A DNA stretch of 64,000 bases from Microstegium vimineum. Lineage: Eukaryota; Streptophyta; Magnoliopsida; Poales; Poaceae. Below the pieces are notes generated by a model. It saw only the letters and a list, made by a program, of their open reading frames with translations, was not told where the DNA came from and made no database searches. The stretch is taken from NCBI GenBank assembly GCA_022036555.1, contig CM039119.1, forward strand, positions 7,502,001 through 7,566,000. Direction: 5' to 3'. Positions 34,401 through 47,504 of this stretch are shown piece after piece (within the stretch, counting starts at the first letter, position 1; each line of letters begins with the position of its first letter). The translations under genes were made by a program, and so were the position numbers.

Positions 34401-37258
34401 AACAGTTACGAATTCCTTGATGTCATCTAATTTGAATTCTAAACAATCATTAGTTAAGAAAACCTCCCTCTCATTTGCAGCATTGTCAAGAATTGTATGT
34501 GAACCTTTTTGCAGAATCCTCCTGTGAACCATTTTTGCACCACCACTTTTCTGAAACATGTACTCAACAAAACACATGACTGTGTCTCCTGAATCATCTT
34601 CTAGTGCCACTGTTCCACCAACAGATATTCTGAGTTCTCTAACATAAGCACATTTGTATAGAGTTTCTCCCGACAATGTTTTCCCAGATGTTTCACCTTC
34701 CCATCTTATTTCCTTACAAGTTTGTGATAGCAACTTCCGGGACCGTGTTGATGGTGGAGTCTTTGAGATCTCCTCTTCAACCTGCCCTTCATCTTCAGCA
34801 TCCTCATGTTCATTTTCTTCTTGTTCATCATCAATTTCTTTTGTTTCATTTCCATCTCCCTCCTTGGAATCTTCAGGGAAATGATGTGCATAGTAATCAC
34901 TCCAGATTCTGTTGATCAACCTGGTTGTTGTTGCACGCATCACTTTTCTCCTCGATGCCGGACCCATTGCTGCACTTGGATTCAGATTCTCTCCCCTCAT
35001 TATTTGAGTTTTTTTCTTCATAACTAGCTTTGTATGCCTCCTCTGTTCCATCTTCAATAAAAGACCACTGACAAATGCACTCCGACGGATAGTCTCATCT
35101 GGAAAATCTGCAAACTGCTGCAATATTATCTGTCCATGCACCACAATATACCTCTCAACAAGTGCAATGTTAGAAGATATAAATGCAGAATTCCCTTTGT
35201 CAAATTCAGCTACTTTTTTTATGACATCAGAAAAAGAAAGCTTGGAGGCACGACTCTGTTCTTTTAACAGAGTGATGATGCTAACAGCAAGCCTTGCTGT
35301 TTTCAGTACAGGCTCACACCATGGAGCATATTGTTTGGCTGGTTGGCGTAGCTTGTACCTGAAATCACACTCTAAATGTAAGTTCTAACCGAGTAAAGAT
35401 GAAAAGAACTAAAAGTGATGTTCAAATGGTATAAGGGACCGTTTGGATCCTTTCATTTGGAAAAATTGAAATATACTAAAATAACTTAAGCTATTTGGCT
35501 TGAATTTGACATGCCACCACTTCCAAAGTTCATATATAAGCCTATCTTAAATAAATTCATAGGGTGGGGGATGGAAATTGATTCTATAAATCACCACGCT
35601 ACATTTCTACTCTACAACTGTGATTATCTCCCTTCTATGGCTAACAATAGTATCTCCCTTGTACGGCTAACTAAAATTATTAGAACGTAAGAGGATTCAG
35701 TGCTACAACTACAACTGCTAAGAACACAGTTAATGACTGCATAATGAAGCAGTGTGCTGAAAGAAAGTGGTTGAGGGTACTTACCAGACCACATCAGTCC
35801 GAATGGTTACACAAATCATTGATCCACCAAACTCTATAAGCCATTCTTTGATTGGGCTCAAATAAATGGGGACTCCTGCATCCTGTTGGTCAGCTTTGCT
35901 GGAGGAAGACGACGATTTCACAGACTCAGCTGTAGAACAGCAACTACCATCATCATCTCTCATGAAACCAGATCCAAAGACAACCACATCATTTTCTGCT
36001 CCTGATTTCATAGGGATCAATTCCAAAGATATAAGCCTGGAATCTGCATTGTATAGAGTCCAGTTATTGAGTATCCTCACTGGCACATCATCAGAAAATA
36101 TGCTGTCATCGCTATCAAATATGTATTCATCCATTTCTTGGCTAAATGGCTTATAGTATGCAGGAAGGGGATAGTCATTGGCAATCTCAGCTTCACTTAT
36201 TTTTATGTAAACATTTTTCTGGGATGGTGTTCCACGCCTACCCCTCTGTTTCTTAATCATTTTCCATTCTTCTTCTTGTTGAAGTAATCTAGCTAATTTT
36301 GCATCATCATCTTCTTCTGCTGTCTCTTCACACTCTGTGTCCTTAATTTTCAGACTCGTGTTCGAGATGTTAGAGGGCAGCTTGGTCAGTTCCACCCTAG
36401 ATCTGCACTGGTCTCTTAGAGAAAGAAGAACTGGCAGGGTAGCAAACTTTTCATCATCATTGCTTGATGTCTCATCCAAACCAACAAGTTGATTGTATAC
36501 AAATTCTCCAATGGAGATCACCAAATCTTTGCTCATAGTTCCACTATATCCTTTCATGGCATTAATTGACCGAACAACACTAGCAAGTAATTCATCCAGA
36601 CCCTGGTTAGGATTCCCACCAACTGATTTTGCAAGCTTTTTGAAAACCTCAACACAGACCTGAGCCTTCTCATAGAAGTGGTCAAAATAAGATTTGTAAT
36701 TGGTTGCTGGTCTCACACATTCATAATCAGCAACATCAGTTGACACCCAGACTACAGGAGTACCTTCATCATAACCAGAAATATTCCAGTCCTCAATTCG
36801 CCCAAATCCTTCACAGCGTACTCCTCTTTCAGGCTCTTTTTCTAGATCATCATCCATGGGCATGATAAGAGCTGTTATGAAGAAGTCATCAATCTCTGAC
36901 ATTTCAAAGGGTTGTGGGTTCCCTTCTGCATCATGCAAGATGAAATCAATCAACTTCCGGCAAGGTGGTGGATCTTCTGGTCCAAGTTTTGTCAGATTCA
37001 CAGCATCTATTTCTTCTTCCTCCATTCGATCCTTCTTGACCATGACAACAGATTTTTTTTCAGATAAGCGTACGGATTTCTCTTTGAAATCAGAACATGC
37101 TGCTGCTCTCCTTGGTCTCTTGCGGGAAACATGTCCATCACCTTTTTCGACTTCATGATGCACATCTTCTGTTGCATCCTGCGATCCACTCTCCAGTTTG
37201 CTGTTTTCTGCGGATTCCTCTTCCTTCTTTTGTGGCTTTGCTCTGCATCTTCTTGTTC
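31401..37258 (-). CDS. MET1: DNA (cytosine-5)-methyltransferase, MET1 type (5' exon not found)
   Basis: Nuclear maintenance methyltransferase that copies CG methylation to the new strand. Eleven exons read in phase: 35785..37258, 33879..35358, 33563..33727, 33278..33473, 33084..33195, 32861..33008, 32563..32760, 32180..32458, 31941..32102, 31654..31872, 31401..31562 (TGA 31401-31403). The first holds a basic Lys/Arg segment and the first RFTS domain, and the second RFTS continues into the next exon, which also carries an acidic stretch and two BAH domains. The catalytic part has motif I DIFAGCGGLSEG, motif IV GGPPCQ|GFSG (split by an intron after the catalytic PCQ), motif VI FFLLENVRNF, motif VIII QSRKRAF, motif IX RECARSQGFPDSY and motif X KHRQIGNAVPPP. 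All catalytic motifs are intact, with no stops. The exon beginning at 37258 starts in phase 1 after TTTTTCAG, so a short upstream exon with the start codon is required; none was recognised up to 39.5 kb. Confidence 0.95.
35359..35784 (-). other. MET1 intron, possible MITE remnant
   Basis: A 426 bp intron bounded by TG|GTAAGT and TTTCAG|GTAC. It contains GGGACCGTTTGGATCC near 35437, a motif found at the ends of some grass MITEs, but no matching opposite end. Confidence 0.4.
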
Positions 37259-39537
37259 CTGAAAAATCATTGGTAAGCATATCAATCAGCTATATGGGGG
37301 TAGAAAACTTAAAATAACAGTACTGAACCGTGAACACGAAGAAATGAAACACTCAGGCCAGAGATGCAAACAAAACACAAATTCAACAAAAAAGGGAAGG
37401 TTTGGGTGAATGACTAGATTTAAGGAACAGAATAAATATTGACCAAACATCAAACCGCTATTAGTGCTTGCTATCAGTAACTAGAAAAATATAGGCCTGT
37501 GAAGTGCAGCAACAAAGACAATATTTAAGACAAAAGATCATTTAGAAACACCTTTATTTCTTCAAAAATATAATTAGTGGTAAAAATGGAGGTGTAGCCT
37601 GTAAATAGTGCTAGTGCAGGTATCATAGTTAAATCTAAAACTACATGAGCCACAACATTACATCAGAAGACCATGTCCTAAAAGGTAGACAGTTAATATT
37701 CAGCACAATCCAAGAATAGAAAGAAAAATAATATAAGCCACTGGAATACCATAGAGCCTATGTAATTAATCTACCAATCTACCCTTGGAGAAAAGAAATA
37801 GGTTCCCAACCATGGCTTGAATCTTACTGAACACTCAACATACCTCTGTTATCATAGTTGCGATATCAACCCAATAGTTCATGTGAAATTTGTAAAGGAA
37901 AATGGTATTATCAATTACTATACTTTGCCTATAAAGGAAGATTCTGCCTCAACTGACACTACCGTTTACGCGTGGATAAACAGGCACACAAATGCCAAGT
38001 ACTTTAGCAGCAAGTTGTCACCACTGTCACATGGGACACAAGTGCTAGTGCAGGTATTGGCATCCGACACGGGTGTGGGCGTCTAACTTGACTTTTCTTT
38101 TTCTTTTTCCTTTTTGGGAGGAGGGGGGTACAGTGCAAATACCACTTGAAAACCGACAAGGTTTCTGACTCAGCAAAAAAAAAGGTACACAGATGTCTGG
38201 GGTAACACTGGTTGTCACAACTTAGGAAAGATATTTGGGTCAGACTGTAAGAGACTTGGATGACTCCATTTCCAACTAACTTGATCAAGGAGAGAGACAT
38301 CCCATTGACTTAGTCTTAAGGTAGGGACCAACTGAACCCCGGAAAGCAGGCAACAACCTCATGCACACTTGCTTCATTGGCAGCCACAGAACCATCAACA
38401 CCGTTACCAACGAGGTGGGTGCACCACCAGGACTTAAACCCAGGAGGGGAACGCCACACCTAGATGCTCTAACGTGAAGACTGCATTGTGGGAAGAAGCA
38501 TCAACTCCACATAGTTATCTTTTAACTAGCATGGAATTGGCATTGGCATTGATCCGAGGGAGTTTTATATGAATTTTGATAAGTATATGACAAATGGCAG
38601 GTGTACAGCATGGTTGGAGTACAGGACAGGAAAGGCATGGTTCAATAAGGTCACACCATGCACACCCAGTCTTAAGGAAGAAGATGCTTTTTTCGAGTGT
38701 CCGTGTGTGGAGCTCAAAAATGCACAGGTACATGCTTTTGTTTTAAGAAATTTGGTTGGATTTAGAGAAGATTCAAGAAAGCAATGATGAACAGAAAGGA
38801 AGGAAAATGGGATGAAGAATATAGAAACCATTGGGAAGAAAAAATGCCATGGTTCCAGATGGAGATCAGCAAGTGCCTGACTCAAAACTTAATGCCATCA
38901 ATGATGCAAAAGATCCATAAACACAGCAAGGGATTGAACAAGTGCAAAAGGAAAGTGTACGTGCTGCTAGGCTGCATGGTTTAGGACAGGAGCAATCGAG
39001 GGAGCTTATAATTCTATTAATAGAAAATAAGAATAAGAAAACAGTTCTAACAGACAGACATTGTAAACTAGATAAAAAATAACTTTGGTGGTATTTAAAG
39101 AGTAAATGTATCGTTCTACTGGTATATAACTTAACTACTTTTCATAACACAAAACTAGATTTTCCACGCTAAAAATAATATTATATCATATAAATAGGAA
39201 GCATTTTGACCAAAAAAAAAGTGAGCAGTGCTCAGAATAAAAGAAAGAAACATATATATTGCCATCATACCACATTCAGTTTATAAACATTAGATAGACC
39301 TATAATGCTAGAATCTAAATAGAACATAATCCAAAGAATTTTGGAACTCCAAAATGCCTTGGTAATATCAAAGCTTGATTCTAGTGAGAAGAATTTGCTA
39401 AATTAGAGTTAAATTACTCAGCAGTTAAACCTGAATAGTCTAATTTCCACCAATGTATAAAATTCCTGTAAAAATAAAATTGTATTTGATTAATCTAAAT
39501 GGTTTTTATAAGTGAGTAGTGTGATACTTGAATATGG
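37259..39537. other. MET1 5' intron or flank, no exon recognised
   Basis: About 2.3 kb between the first recognised MET1 exon and copy B of the duplication. Short ORFs are present (for example 38569-38787, plus) without family resemblance. The missing first MET1 exon was looked for on the minus strand and not found by eye. Confidence 0.45.
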
Positions 39538-39726
39538 ATGCACAGAATATGCACGTAGCACCATTTGCTGCAGGAGGAAGTCATACTAGAAGGCAAAGGT
39601 AGTCTCCCCACGACCGTATGATAAGTTCAAACTCTTTCCAATTCTACATATACACAGCTGTGGGCTTCTGAGACAATCCTAGGAGTCATGATTGCTGAGT
39701 AGCAAAACAATCATCTTTAGCTGCAG

Positions 39727-42647
39727 TCAGTCTGTGGAAGTCCCTGAAACAACATGCAGAATACCAGATATCAAGGCTTAATCGTCACACAATACCATGT
39801 AATGGCTTAAGCTTCTCTTACATCTGTATTAGTGCCAGCTGTCATGTGACATCCCTGATTTGCGAGAACAGGCTTGCCTCATCTGAACAAAGGGAGACCA
39901 ATGATCAGGTTTCATGGCCATGGAATCTCAATAGAAAAAAAAAGAAACAAAACAAAGGAATGCTTGACACATTAGTTGTATCAGTTTCCCACTTAAAAGG
40001 AAAATTAGTACGAATGGGATTCCCCGTGTCATTTGCTTAAAAAGGGGTGAGCACAAAAGAACCAGGATTGAACAGTATACCTGAGCCCCACCCCATGGTT
40101 CTGATAGTACAGAATCTGAATCTGAATCTGAAAGCAAAAAATAGCACATCAGATGACAAAGAGACAGATTAACACGAGACGGGCTGCAAGGACATACCTA
40201 GTAGACATCTCCTGCTTTCGTGATGATATGGAGAATACTGGGTGATAGCAGGGGGGCGACGCATTGTAGCTGAGATACAATACAAATTAAGAAGAAAAAT
40301 ATTACTCTATGCTAACATATGCAATGATGCTTGATGAATGGTGATCACTTAGAAATTGAGATAACCTTGAAGTTAGCGTAGCATATGTATTCCTCTCATG
40401 TCCTGCATGAGGGTTTCGGCCCATCCAATAAGAATCAATGCCCTGTACTAAGCAAGATTAAAAAAATACGACAAACTCAATGAGTAAATGTTTGATGCCT
40501 ATATGGTATAACTTACAAGTGCTGAGAAAGGCCGCTTCTCTCCTGACAGTATGCGGGGATAATTTTGAGTAAGCCTTCCTGCTACTTATAGGGATGAAAA
40601 CATCAGCAATTGGGATTTTAAAGTTAATAACTCAAAATAGTGGTCATAAAGCATCAAATTTCTGCTGAATGCTAGAAAGCTCTATACGTTCACTGTTGCA
40701 TGCATCTTGTATGTCGTAGATGTACATAGCAAAAGTTGTATACAAGACTAATTGCCAAAAGAAGAGGTGCCAGCTGAGATTAGTATTTAGCTAAAAATGG
40801 GACCCTCCAATATTTTGCAATCATTTGCGTATTAGCAACAGATCAGGGCTTCAAAATTAGCTCAGAAAATTAACTACGTCAAAGAAAAATGGAACATAAA
40901 TTCTTCTACCACGTTGCAAAACTAGCTAGTTTGTTGAGTTGAATAACAAATATGACATAAGAAAAATTCACCCAACAATACACCTTGTGCATTTTTAAAA
41001 ATAAATGTAACATGTGAATTATTGAGTCCAATGTTGCTTAGCATTTTAATGAAGAGTCATGCACTTTATATATACCCTTAGTCCAAGGTTTTGTTTCATC
41101 TAGGGGGTAAACAATGTTTATCCCTTGAGTGAAAGGGTTCCAAGGTAGAGATAAACTAAGTTACTGATCTAATTAAAGTACGGACTGCAGATTAACCTCA
41201 AGCAAATTTTTACAGTGTTCAACAGGCCAGAGGAAACTAACCTGAACCTCTATGTTCATGTCTCCAGGGAGCCAACTCCGTCAGAACCTTAACCAAGCCA
41301 TGAGTTGTTGATTTCTTATCCCTTGTGATTGGAACCATCACGGAACTAGAAGGCAATATATGCAGTGAAGACGGCCCAAGTTTTCTTTCACCTAGTGAAA
41401 TAGATGGCATTGTTGAGATAAACCGAGAACGATTAACTGTTCATGAGCAAAAATAACTTTCAAAGATAAACTGAATACATCTTATTCACCATTATTAAGG
41501 TATGCCACCCTTAGCGCATTACAATCAATCTAAAAATGAAAAGGAGGATAACGAGCAATATATGTAGATATATGACTCAGCATGAGACCTGCAATTTCAG
41601 ATCACTGGATTACTACAGAAACTAACTAATCACATACCACTATACCAAAAATATTGTGACCAAGAACAGGAAGAAGACAACAGTTATATACTTATATGGT
41701 ATATTATGTTTAGAATATTTTGTACACAGATAAACGATATAGTTGACAGAGCAGTGAAGTTTACAACCATAAATTAGGCACATAATCAGAAATGAACCAG
41801 GAGGACGGGGATTCGAAGGTAATTAACTCACTTTTGGCAGTATTTGCTTTATCTTTCTCACTATTACGAAATTTATAATCTTCCATATTCTTCTTGCTCA
41901 TTTGGACAGATTTAGCAAGAGAGACTCTAATATTAACCTGGCACGAAACACTAAAAACGTGAGAATCATGCTGAAAAAAGCCTCCAACTTAGACTAGCTA
42001 TTAAAAGGGACCTTTGAGCCATTCTCAGTCAACTGTTCCCCGTCAAATGATTCAAGACACAATATAGCAGCCTCATGAGTAGTGTAGTGAATGAATGCAA
42101 AGTCATTCCTTTTAGCTGCATGCCTATCACGTGAAAGAGCTACAAGTTCAATCTTTCCATATTTCTTGAAAATCTCTGTCATCTTAGCTTCCTTGATCCC
42201 AAGAATTCGGCACACCTTCCACAAAGACTACTTTCACCTAAATTGTAAGATTGTATCGATCTACTTAGAACTATTTGGGTCGCTGGCCATGGAAAACGCA
42301 ATCAAGTATGATGTTCAAATGTGACAGGGCCAATGAAAAAGACTGAACTATTGATATACAGTATCCTAATGTACTTCCAAATCAAATTGTTGCCTAATTG
42401 TTGCTATATGAAGTTTCCAGTCTTATTTGAGCCGAGACACCACAAATGTGTTAATATCTTAAGGAAATGGATGCAAACAAAGTTATAGATCACAAACAGT
42501 CTATGTGTGCGTCCACCGTCCATGAATATGCGTTGTTCTGCACGTGCATGTGCATGTGTGTGTGGCCGTGCGCATGCACACACACACACACACGGATGAG
42601 CACACACACATACACCCACAAAGACAAAGACAAAGACACACACATAC

Positions 42648-42684
<37 letters not shown>

Positions 42685-45580
42685 TCTGCATCTGTTTTTC
42701 ATCTGGATCATTCAATGCTTCAGCCCATGCAACTGTAATATTTAAACCCTTGCCAAAAACATCTTTCCTTGAAAGCTTTCTGTATGCTATCTGTGCATCT
42801 CTATAAGTCTCAAGTTCAAGAAATGCAAATCCACGATTACAGCCTGGATTATTAGAGTCACCCAGAAGGGTAACAACATCAATGTTCTCAACTCCAATTT
42901 TCAGTAGTAGTTTCATGATCTGCTTCAAAGAAAAAACAGGTAAGCAAGCAGCCAATTATTTTGGAGATAATATTGAATCAAGCTGTTCACAAGAAAGAAA
43001 TAGTAGCTACAAGTGCAGTTGTGCTCACATCTTCTTTCTTCCATTTCTTATCAATGTTCCCAAGAAAGATTTTATCATTCCCATCCAGAGCTGCAACTCG
43101 ACACTGCTTTCCGCGAATCTAGTAGTACGGGTTCAGAGAACAAGGTAACCATCAATATGGAGAAAGGCAAAAGAAAGGAAAACATGGAGGCAATGAAACA
43201 TAAGCCACTTTTAACTTGGCTAGTAGACACAACTGTACTATCACGAAGTCCCAATGGCTTTTCATACAAGCAACAGTCACAAAAATATGCATGCATAGAT
43301 TCTAACAAAGCAAAATATGTATGGCACACAAAGTAAAATTCCTAATTAATGTCTGCCTCATTTGCAATGCATTTGCTACAGAAATCAGACATTATTGTAC
43401 ATCTTAATACATAATGTTCAATAAGATAATGCTAGGTATGTTAGACATGATTAACCTTTACCAGATCAATGGTACTATTCCAAGGAAGGTTAGATCTGTA
43501 AAACAAATACAGAATGAACCAAGCACCCAATGTGGCCACAACATTCTGTAACTGACAAGTATCGGCACCATATGTTCATATAACCATATCAGGCATCCGG
43601 CATGGCAACATATCTTTTTTTAGAGAACGTGCAGTCCCACACGTGTTTCATTAAGAAGGCATGGCAATATATCTAGGAGTATTGTATGCACCTAAGGTCT
43701 GCACATACCACAAATTTCACAAAGTGGCTGCCCTTTCCAAGGACCATCTGCTCAATCATGGCAAAGGTGCACTGCATAACAAAGTATTCAAGCATACCAA
43801 ACAAATATAGAAGGTTGTGCCAGGAGATGTGATCAGTAGATTAAGATAAAGTCAGAATAGTTCACTAGCTATGTTGGCTCATCAACTGGAACAGCATGAC
43901 TTGGTAAAATAATTTTGGCATCATGCATATAAGTCAGTTATAAATTTGTAAGTGAAAACTAAATTCAAAAGGTGGGAAAACACGATCTTGCGATTTATTG
44001 TGATATCTGGTTTCCACCAATGTAAGCACATAAGGAACATGAGTTGATCCATGGCAAGTGCAGCGATGAATTCATTAGTGTTATGCTCTTATGTAACTAG
44101 CACCGTGCAGCTTGCCCAAAACCCTGCAAGTGTGTCATGCAGTAGTATTTCAAACAAAATGTTCAGGTGGGCATCTTGTCTCCTTTTGATCGTCAAACAA
44201 AAAGTAATCAATTTAGCCATGTGGGTCAAGCACAACCTTAACATTTCTGAACTGTGCAATGGCCTTCCTTGCCTGCGCGGACTTATGGTAGCGCACAAAG
44301 CAGTAGCCCTTGTTCTTCTTCGTCGTTGCATCCATGATCATTCGAACCTCAGTGATCTCCCCGGCCACCGAAAGCGCCGCCCTCACGTCCTCCTCCTTTG
44401 CATCCCTACTGAGCCCACCGACAAACACCTCGGTCATCCTCCTTCTCTGCCGCTCCAACATTCCCACCGCAGCTCTGTCCTCACCCCTGCTCCCCAATTT
44501 CTTCTCCACCTCATGCTCACCACCAATATCCATTGCCGGCCCACTGGCTAGTAGTGTTCCTCCCACCACCGTCCCCTTACCCAATTGTGCCTCACACACA
44601 GCCGTCCCCTTACCCAATTGTGTTTCACACACAGCAATGGGGGGTTTGCAGCTGACGGCCGGCTTCTCAATTGTGTTTCCCCCAAAACAACTCTGCTCCT
44701 TCTGCACCACTTCATCCGCGGCAGCATTTCGAGAGGAGTTGTCCGGCTCGTGTCCCTTCCCAGGCTGTAACGCTCCGGGGGCAGCAGCTAAGGCCGACTC
44801 CGCCGCAGCCTTCCGGGCCGCGATCGTGCCTTTGGGGACCCTTCTTATGATCGTCCGCACCTTTCGTGTGGTCTTCCGTGGCTTTGTTGCGGGAGCCGGT
44901 TCCGCGGCCGCTTCGGTCGGAGGCGGTGCGGAGGCTTTCTCGTCCACAGCGGAAGGAGGCGGTGGCGGCGGCGAAGAGGGGTTTTCCGCGGGCGGAGGTG
45001 GCGGCGGCGGCGAAGTGGGGTTTTCCGCTGGTGGAGGCGAAGTGGGGTTTTCCGCGGGCGGCGGCGGCGAAGGGGGTTTTTCCGCGGGTGGAGGTGGTGG
45101 CGGCGGCGAATAGGGGTTTTCTGCGGGTGCACGTGGAGGTGGCGGCGGCGGCGAAGGGGTTTTTTTCCGCGGGTGGAGGTGGCGGCAGCGGAGAAGAGGG
45201 TTTTTCTGCGAGTGGAGGTGGTGGCGGAGGCGAAGAGGGTTTTCCCGCGGGTGGCGGCGGCGGCGGCGGCGAGGGTTTTTGGGCCGAAAATAGAGGCGAC
45301 TCCTCGGCGTGGTCCGCCTGGGGCAGCGGGGTGGGGCTGGGACCGCTATGAGACCGAGTGGGGGAGGAGGAAGAGGGATGGTGGCCTTGGGCGGAGTCCG
45401 CATGACCCGGCGCTTCTTCGGGGGCACCAACGCCGACGGCAGCGGTAGCTCCGGCGACCAGAGCGGCGGCGCGACTCGGTTGCTCGGGGATGCAGGTGGC
45501 GAGGGCATGATGGAGGCGGTCGGCGGCGTGGGACGCCGGCGTACATGAGTAGTAGTAGTACTAGTAGCAAGTCGCTGCAT
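39727..45580 (-). CDS. Three-RRM RNA-binding protein, copy B
   Basis: Best preserved of three paralogues. Exons: 44237..45580, 43029..43118, 42683..42919, 42012..42191 (or ..42237), 41832..41937, 41242..41391, 40517..40581, 40366..40442, 40198..40269, 40081..40127, 39727..39743 (TGA). With the exon 4 acceptor at 42191, all phases close and the ORF is 794 codons. With the acceptor conserved in copy C (exon to 42237), a one-base change gives TAA within RRM3. The N-terminus is proline-rich with PPPPPAENP repeats, then basic, then RRM1 (RNP2 VFVGGL, RNP1 KGYCFVRY), RRM2 (IFLGNID, NRGFAFLELE) and RRM3 (NDFAFIHYTT); the C-terminal tail is poorly conserved. hnRNP-like or nucleolin-like nuclear RNA binding is inferred. 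It lies upstream of MET1 on the same strand. Confidence 0.7.
42565..42681. repeat. Compound microsatellite abutting the exon 3 donor, copy B
   Basis: Counterpart of 14464-14580, with one more GA unit than copy A. The intron again begins GTCTCTCTCT on the minus strand. Confidence 0.85.
43599..43673. mobile_element. Copy B counterpart of the 43 bp LINE-tail-like insertion
   Basis: Same insertion and 16 bp flanking duplication as at 15498-15572. Confidence 0.65.
44955..45280 (-). repeat. Proline-codon repeats in RRM copy B exon 1
   Basis: Repeats of TTTTCCGCGGGCGG...GGCGAAG-type units. Here the single frame stays open across all units. The unit number and order differ from copy A. Confidence 0.8.
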
Positions 45581-46224
45581 GACGAATCGCTCGCGGGCGG
45601 CGAAGTGGAGAACTGTCTGCCCTACGGATTGTCACTTTGAAAGAGAAGAGGATGTCTTCGGTGGAGTCCACCCCACTTTACTCGTGGTTGTCCTGGGTAG
45701 ATGTTGGAATTGAAGGATGTTTGATATAATTTGATTCGATTTGAGAGTGAATTCTCGAAGAATGTTTGAAGGAACATGTTCATCCTTTCTGAATGTCACA
45801 TTGGATATTTGATATTAATTTAAAAATATTAAATATAGATTGATTCAAATATTAATTATATAGATTGCGGCTAATTTACGACACAAATCAATTAATCCTA
45901 ATTAATTCATATTTTTTGACAATATAGTGATACAGTAACCATGTGCTAATAAAAAATTAATTAAAATTGATTATTTAGTTTTGTAATTAGCTCATATTTT
46001 GATATTTTAATTAATATCTAAATTTCTAATGTGACACTTTCTGACTTTAATTCTTGTACCCAAATACCCCTTACGTACTTACCTCTTTCCTTCATTTTTT
46101 GACAAGTTCCCCTCTTCTTCATCGATGACTCGTGAAACTACCACCCTTGTACTGGATTTTATATTATTTTAATAGAGCATTTATACGCAAAGCATTACTC
46201 TTTTCTATCGTGCACAACCTACTT
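45581..46224. other. 5' flank of RRM copy B
   Basis: AT-rich upstream region matching 19049-19690 of copy A. Probably the promoter of the RRM gene; no specific element can be assigned. Confidence 0.45.
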
Positions 46225-46349
46225 CTGGTCTGTTCGTTTGGCAGGATTATGTACTGTTCCGGCAGGATTATTCACTGCTGGCTGATTTTTTGTGAGAGAA
46301 AAACACTGGCTGGATTTAAGCCGACTGAAAAACCAAGCGAAACGGCTGT
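46225..46349. mobile_element. Small CTGTTCG-type MITE, absent from copy A
   Basis: A 125 bp insertion relative to copy A, between CCTACTT and TCCATAAT. Its core runs from CTGTTCGTTTGG to CCAAGCGAAACGG, with GTGAGAGAAAAACAC in the middle. This type is common in grasses; a hAT-like origin is suspected. Confidence 0.85.
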
Positions 46350-46517
46350 TCCATAATATGCATCTTATTTATGTTGTCGGGTGGAGTTTTGGAGTCATTG
46401 TTTACCAACTCTTCTCTATACGATATGATATGATTTGATTTGAACGTGAATTCTGGAGAGCACGACGACTTACAAACGTAGTACTCAAACCTTCTTTCTA
46501 AAAAAAACTTAGTACTC

Positions 46518-47504
46518 CACTAAGTAGAAAAATTGTTTTTACTGCCGCTCCAAAAAACAGCACAATCGGTTTCAGTTATCAGCCGCATGTACTGAAAAAA
46601 CGGTTCCGAACGGCTCCGAACCGTCTGTAGAAATCGATTTCTACATGCGGTTTACTTAAGAAATCTGCCCATTTCTACAGGCGGTTCGTTATTCTACAGG
46701 CGGTTCGTTAGACAGCCACCACTAGAAATCGACCTCGGATTTTTTTCCACAGATTTTTTTTTATTTTTGTAAACGACCTCGGATAGAAAAACTTTCTACA
46801 TGAAAGTTGTTGATCTTGAAAAGTTATGAAACTTTGTAGTTGACAACTTTTTCATTTGAATTCATCTTGTCATCTAAAAATACGTTCTAACGTGTCAAAT
46901 TTGAAATTCAAAATTTTGTGAACGACCTCGGATAGAAAAACTTGCTACATGAAAGTTGTAGATCTCAAAAAGTTATGAAACTTTGTAGCTGACAACTTTT
47001 TTATTTGAAATCATCTTGTCATCGAAAAATACGTTCTAATATGTTAAATTTGAAATTCAAATTTTTGTAAACGACTTGGATGGAAAAACTTTTTACATGA
47101 AAGTTGTAGATCTCGAAAAGTTATGAAACTTTGTAGTTGACAACTTTTTCATTTGAATTCGTTTAGTGACTCAAACAATCAATTTACACTCGGTCCAGTA
47201 TAGAATATGGGGAACTAAAACGAAATCTAAAGATAAGTGACATATGGGTGGAGTGGTAGAGCAGTTAACACACGAAGCTGAGGTTTCAGGTGTGGGGGGT
47301 GTGGTTCTTTTTTTTCTATTTTACAAACGCGATTTTCGGACAGTCATTTCTACAGGCGGTTCGTTAACCGCATGTAGAAATCCAATTTCTACGAACGGTT
47401 CTTAAAAAACCGCCAGTAGAAATGACCTCCAGCACTGGCGGTTCGGAAAAACGCCTGTACAAATGGCTTCCGAACCGTCTCTGAAGACACTTTTTGTACT
47501 AGTG
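46518..47504. mobile_element. Non-autonomous CACTA element, complete, 987 bp
   Basis: It starts CACTAAGTAGAAAAA and ends TTTTTGTACTAGTG, flanked by the 3 bp duplication CTC (46515-46517 and 47505-47507). Subterminal regions carry hairpins (TAGAAATCGATTTCTA, CAGGCGGTTCG). The interior holds about three 120-130 bp tandem units. No transposase. The 47250-47310 part includes GGTAGAGCAGTTAACACACGAA, tRNA-like in look but not a tRNA. Confidence 0.9.

Larger units (their letters stand above)
39538..47145. repeat. Segmental duplication, copy B
   Basis: Partner of 11437-20499, in the same orientation. B lacks the solo LTR of copy A but has a small MITE at 46225-46349. At its right edge the CACTA element is complete, whereas in A it is cut, so B more likely represents the source arrangement. 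Confidence 0.95.

Noticed and set aside
38555..38990. Possible small gene upstream of MET1 (plus ORFs 38569-38787 and 38784-38984)
   Set aside because: Overlapping short frames without recognisable domain, start context or splice sites.
47255..47315. Possible tRNA gene (GGTAGAGCAGTTAACACACGAA)
   Set aside because: Only an A-box-like and anticodon-arm-like piece is present; no acceptor stem or proper B box, and it lies inside a CACTA element.
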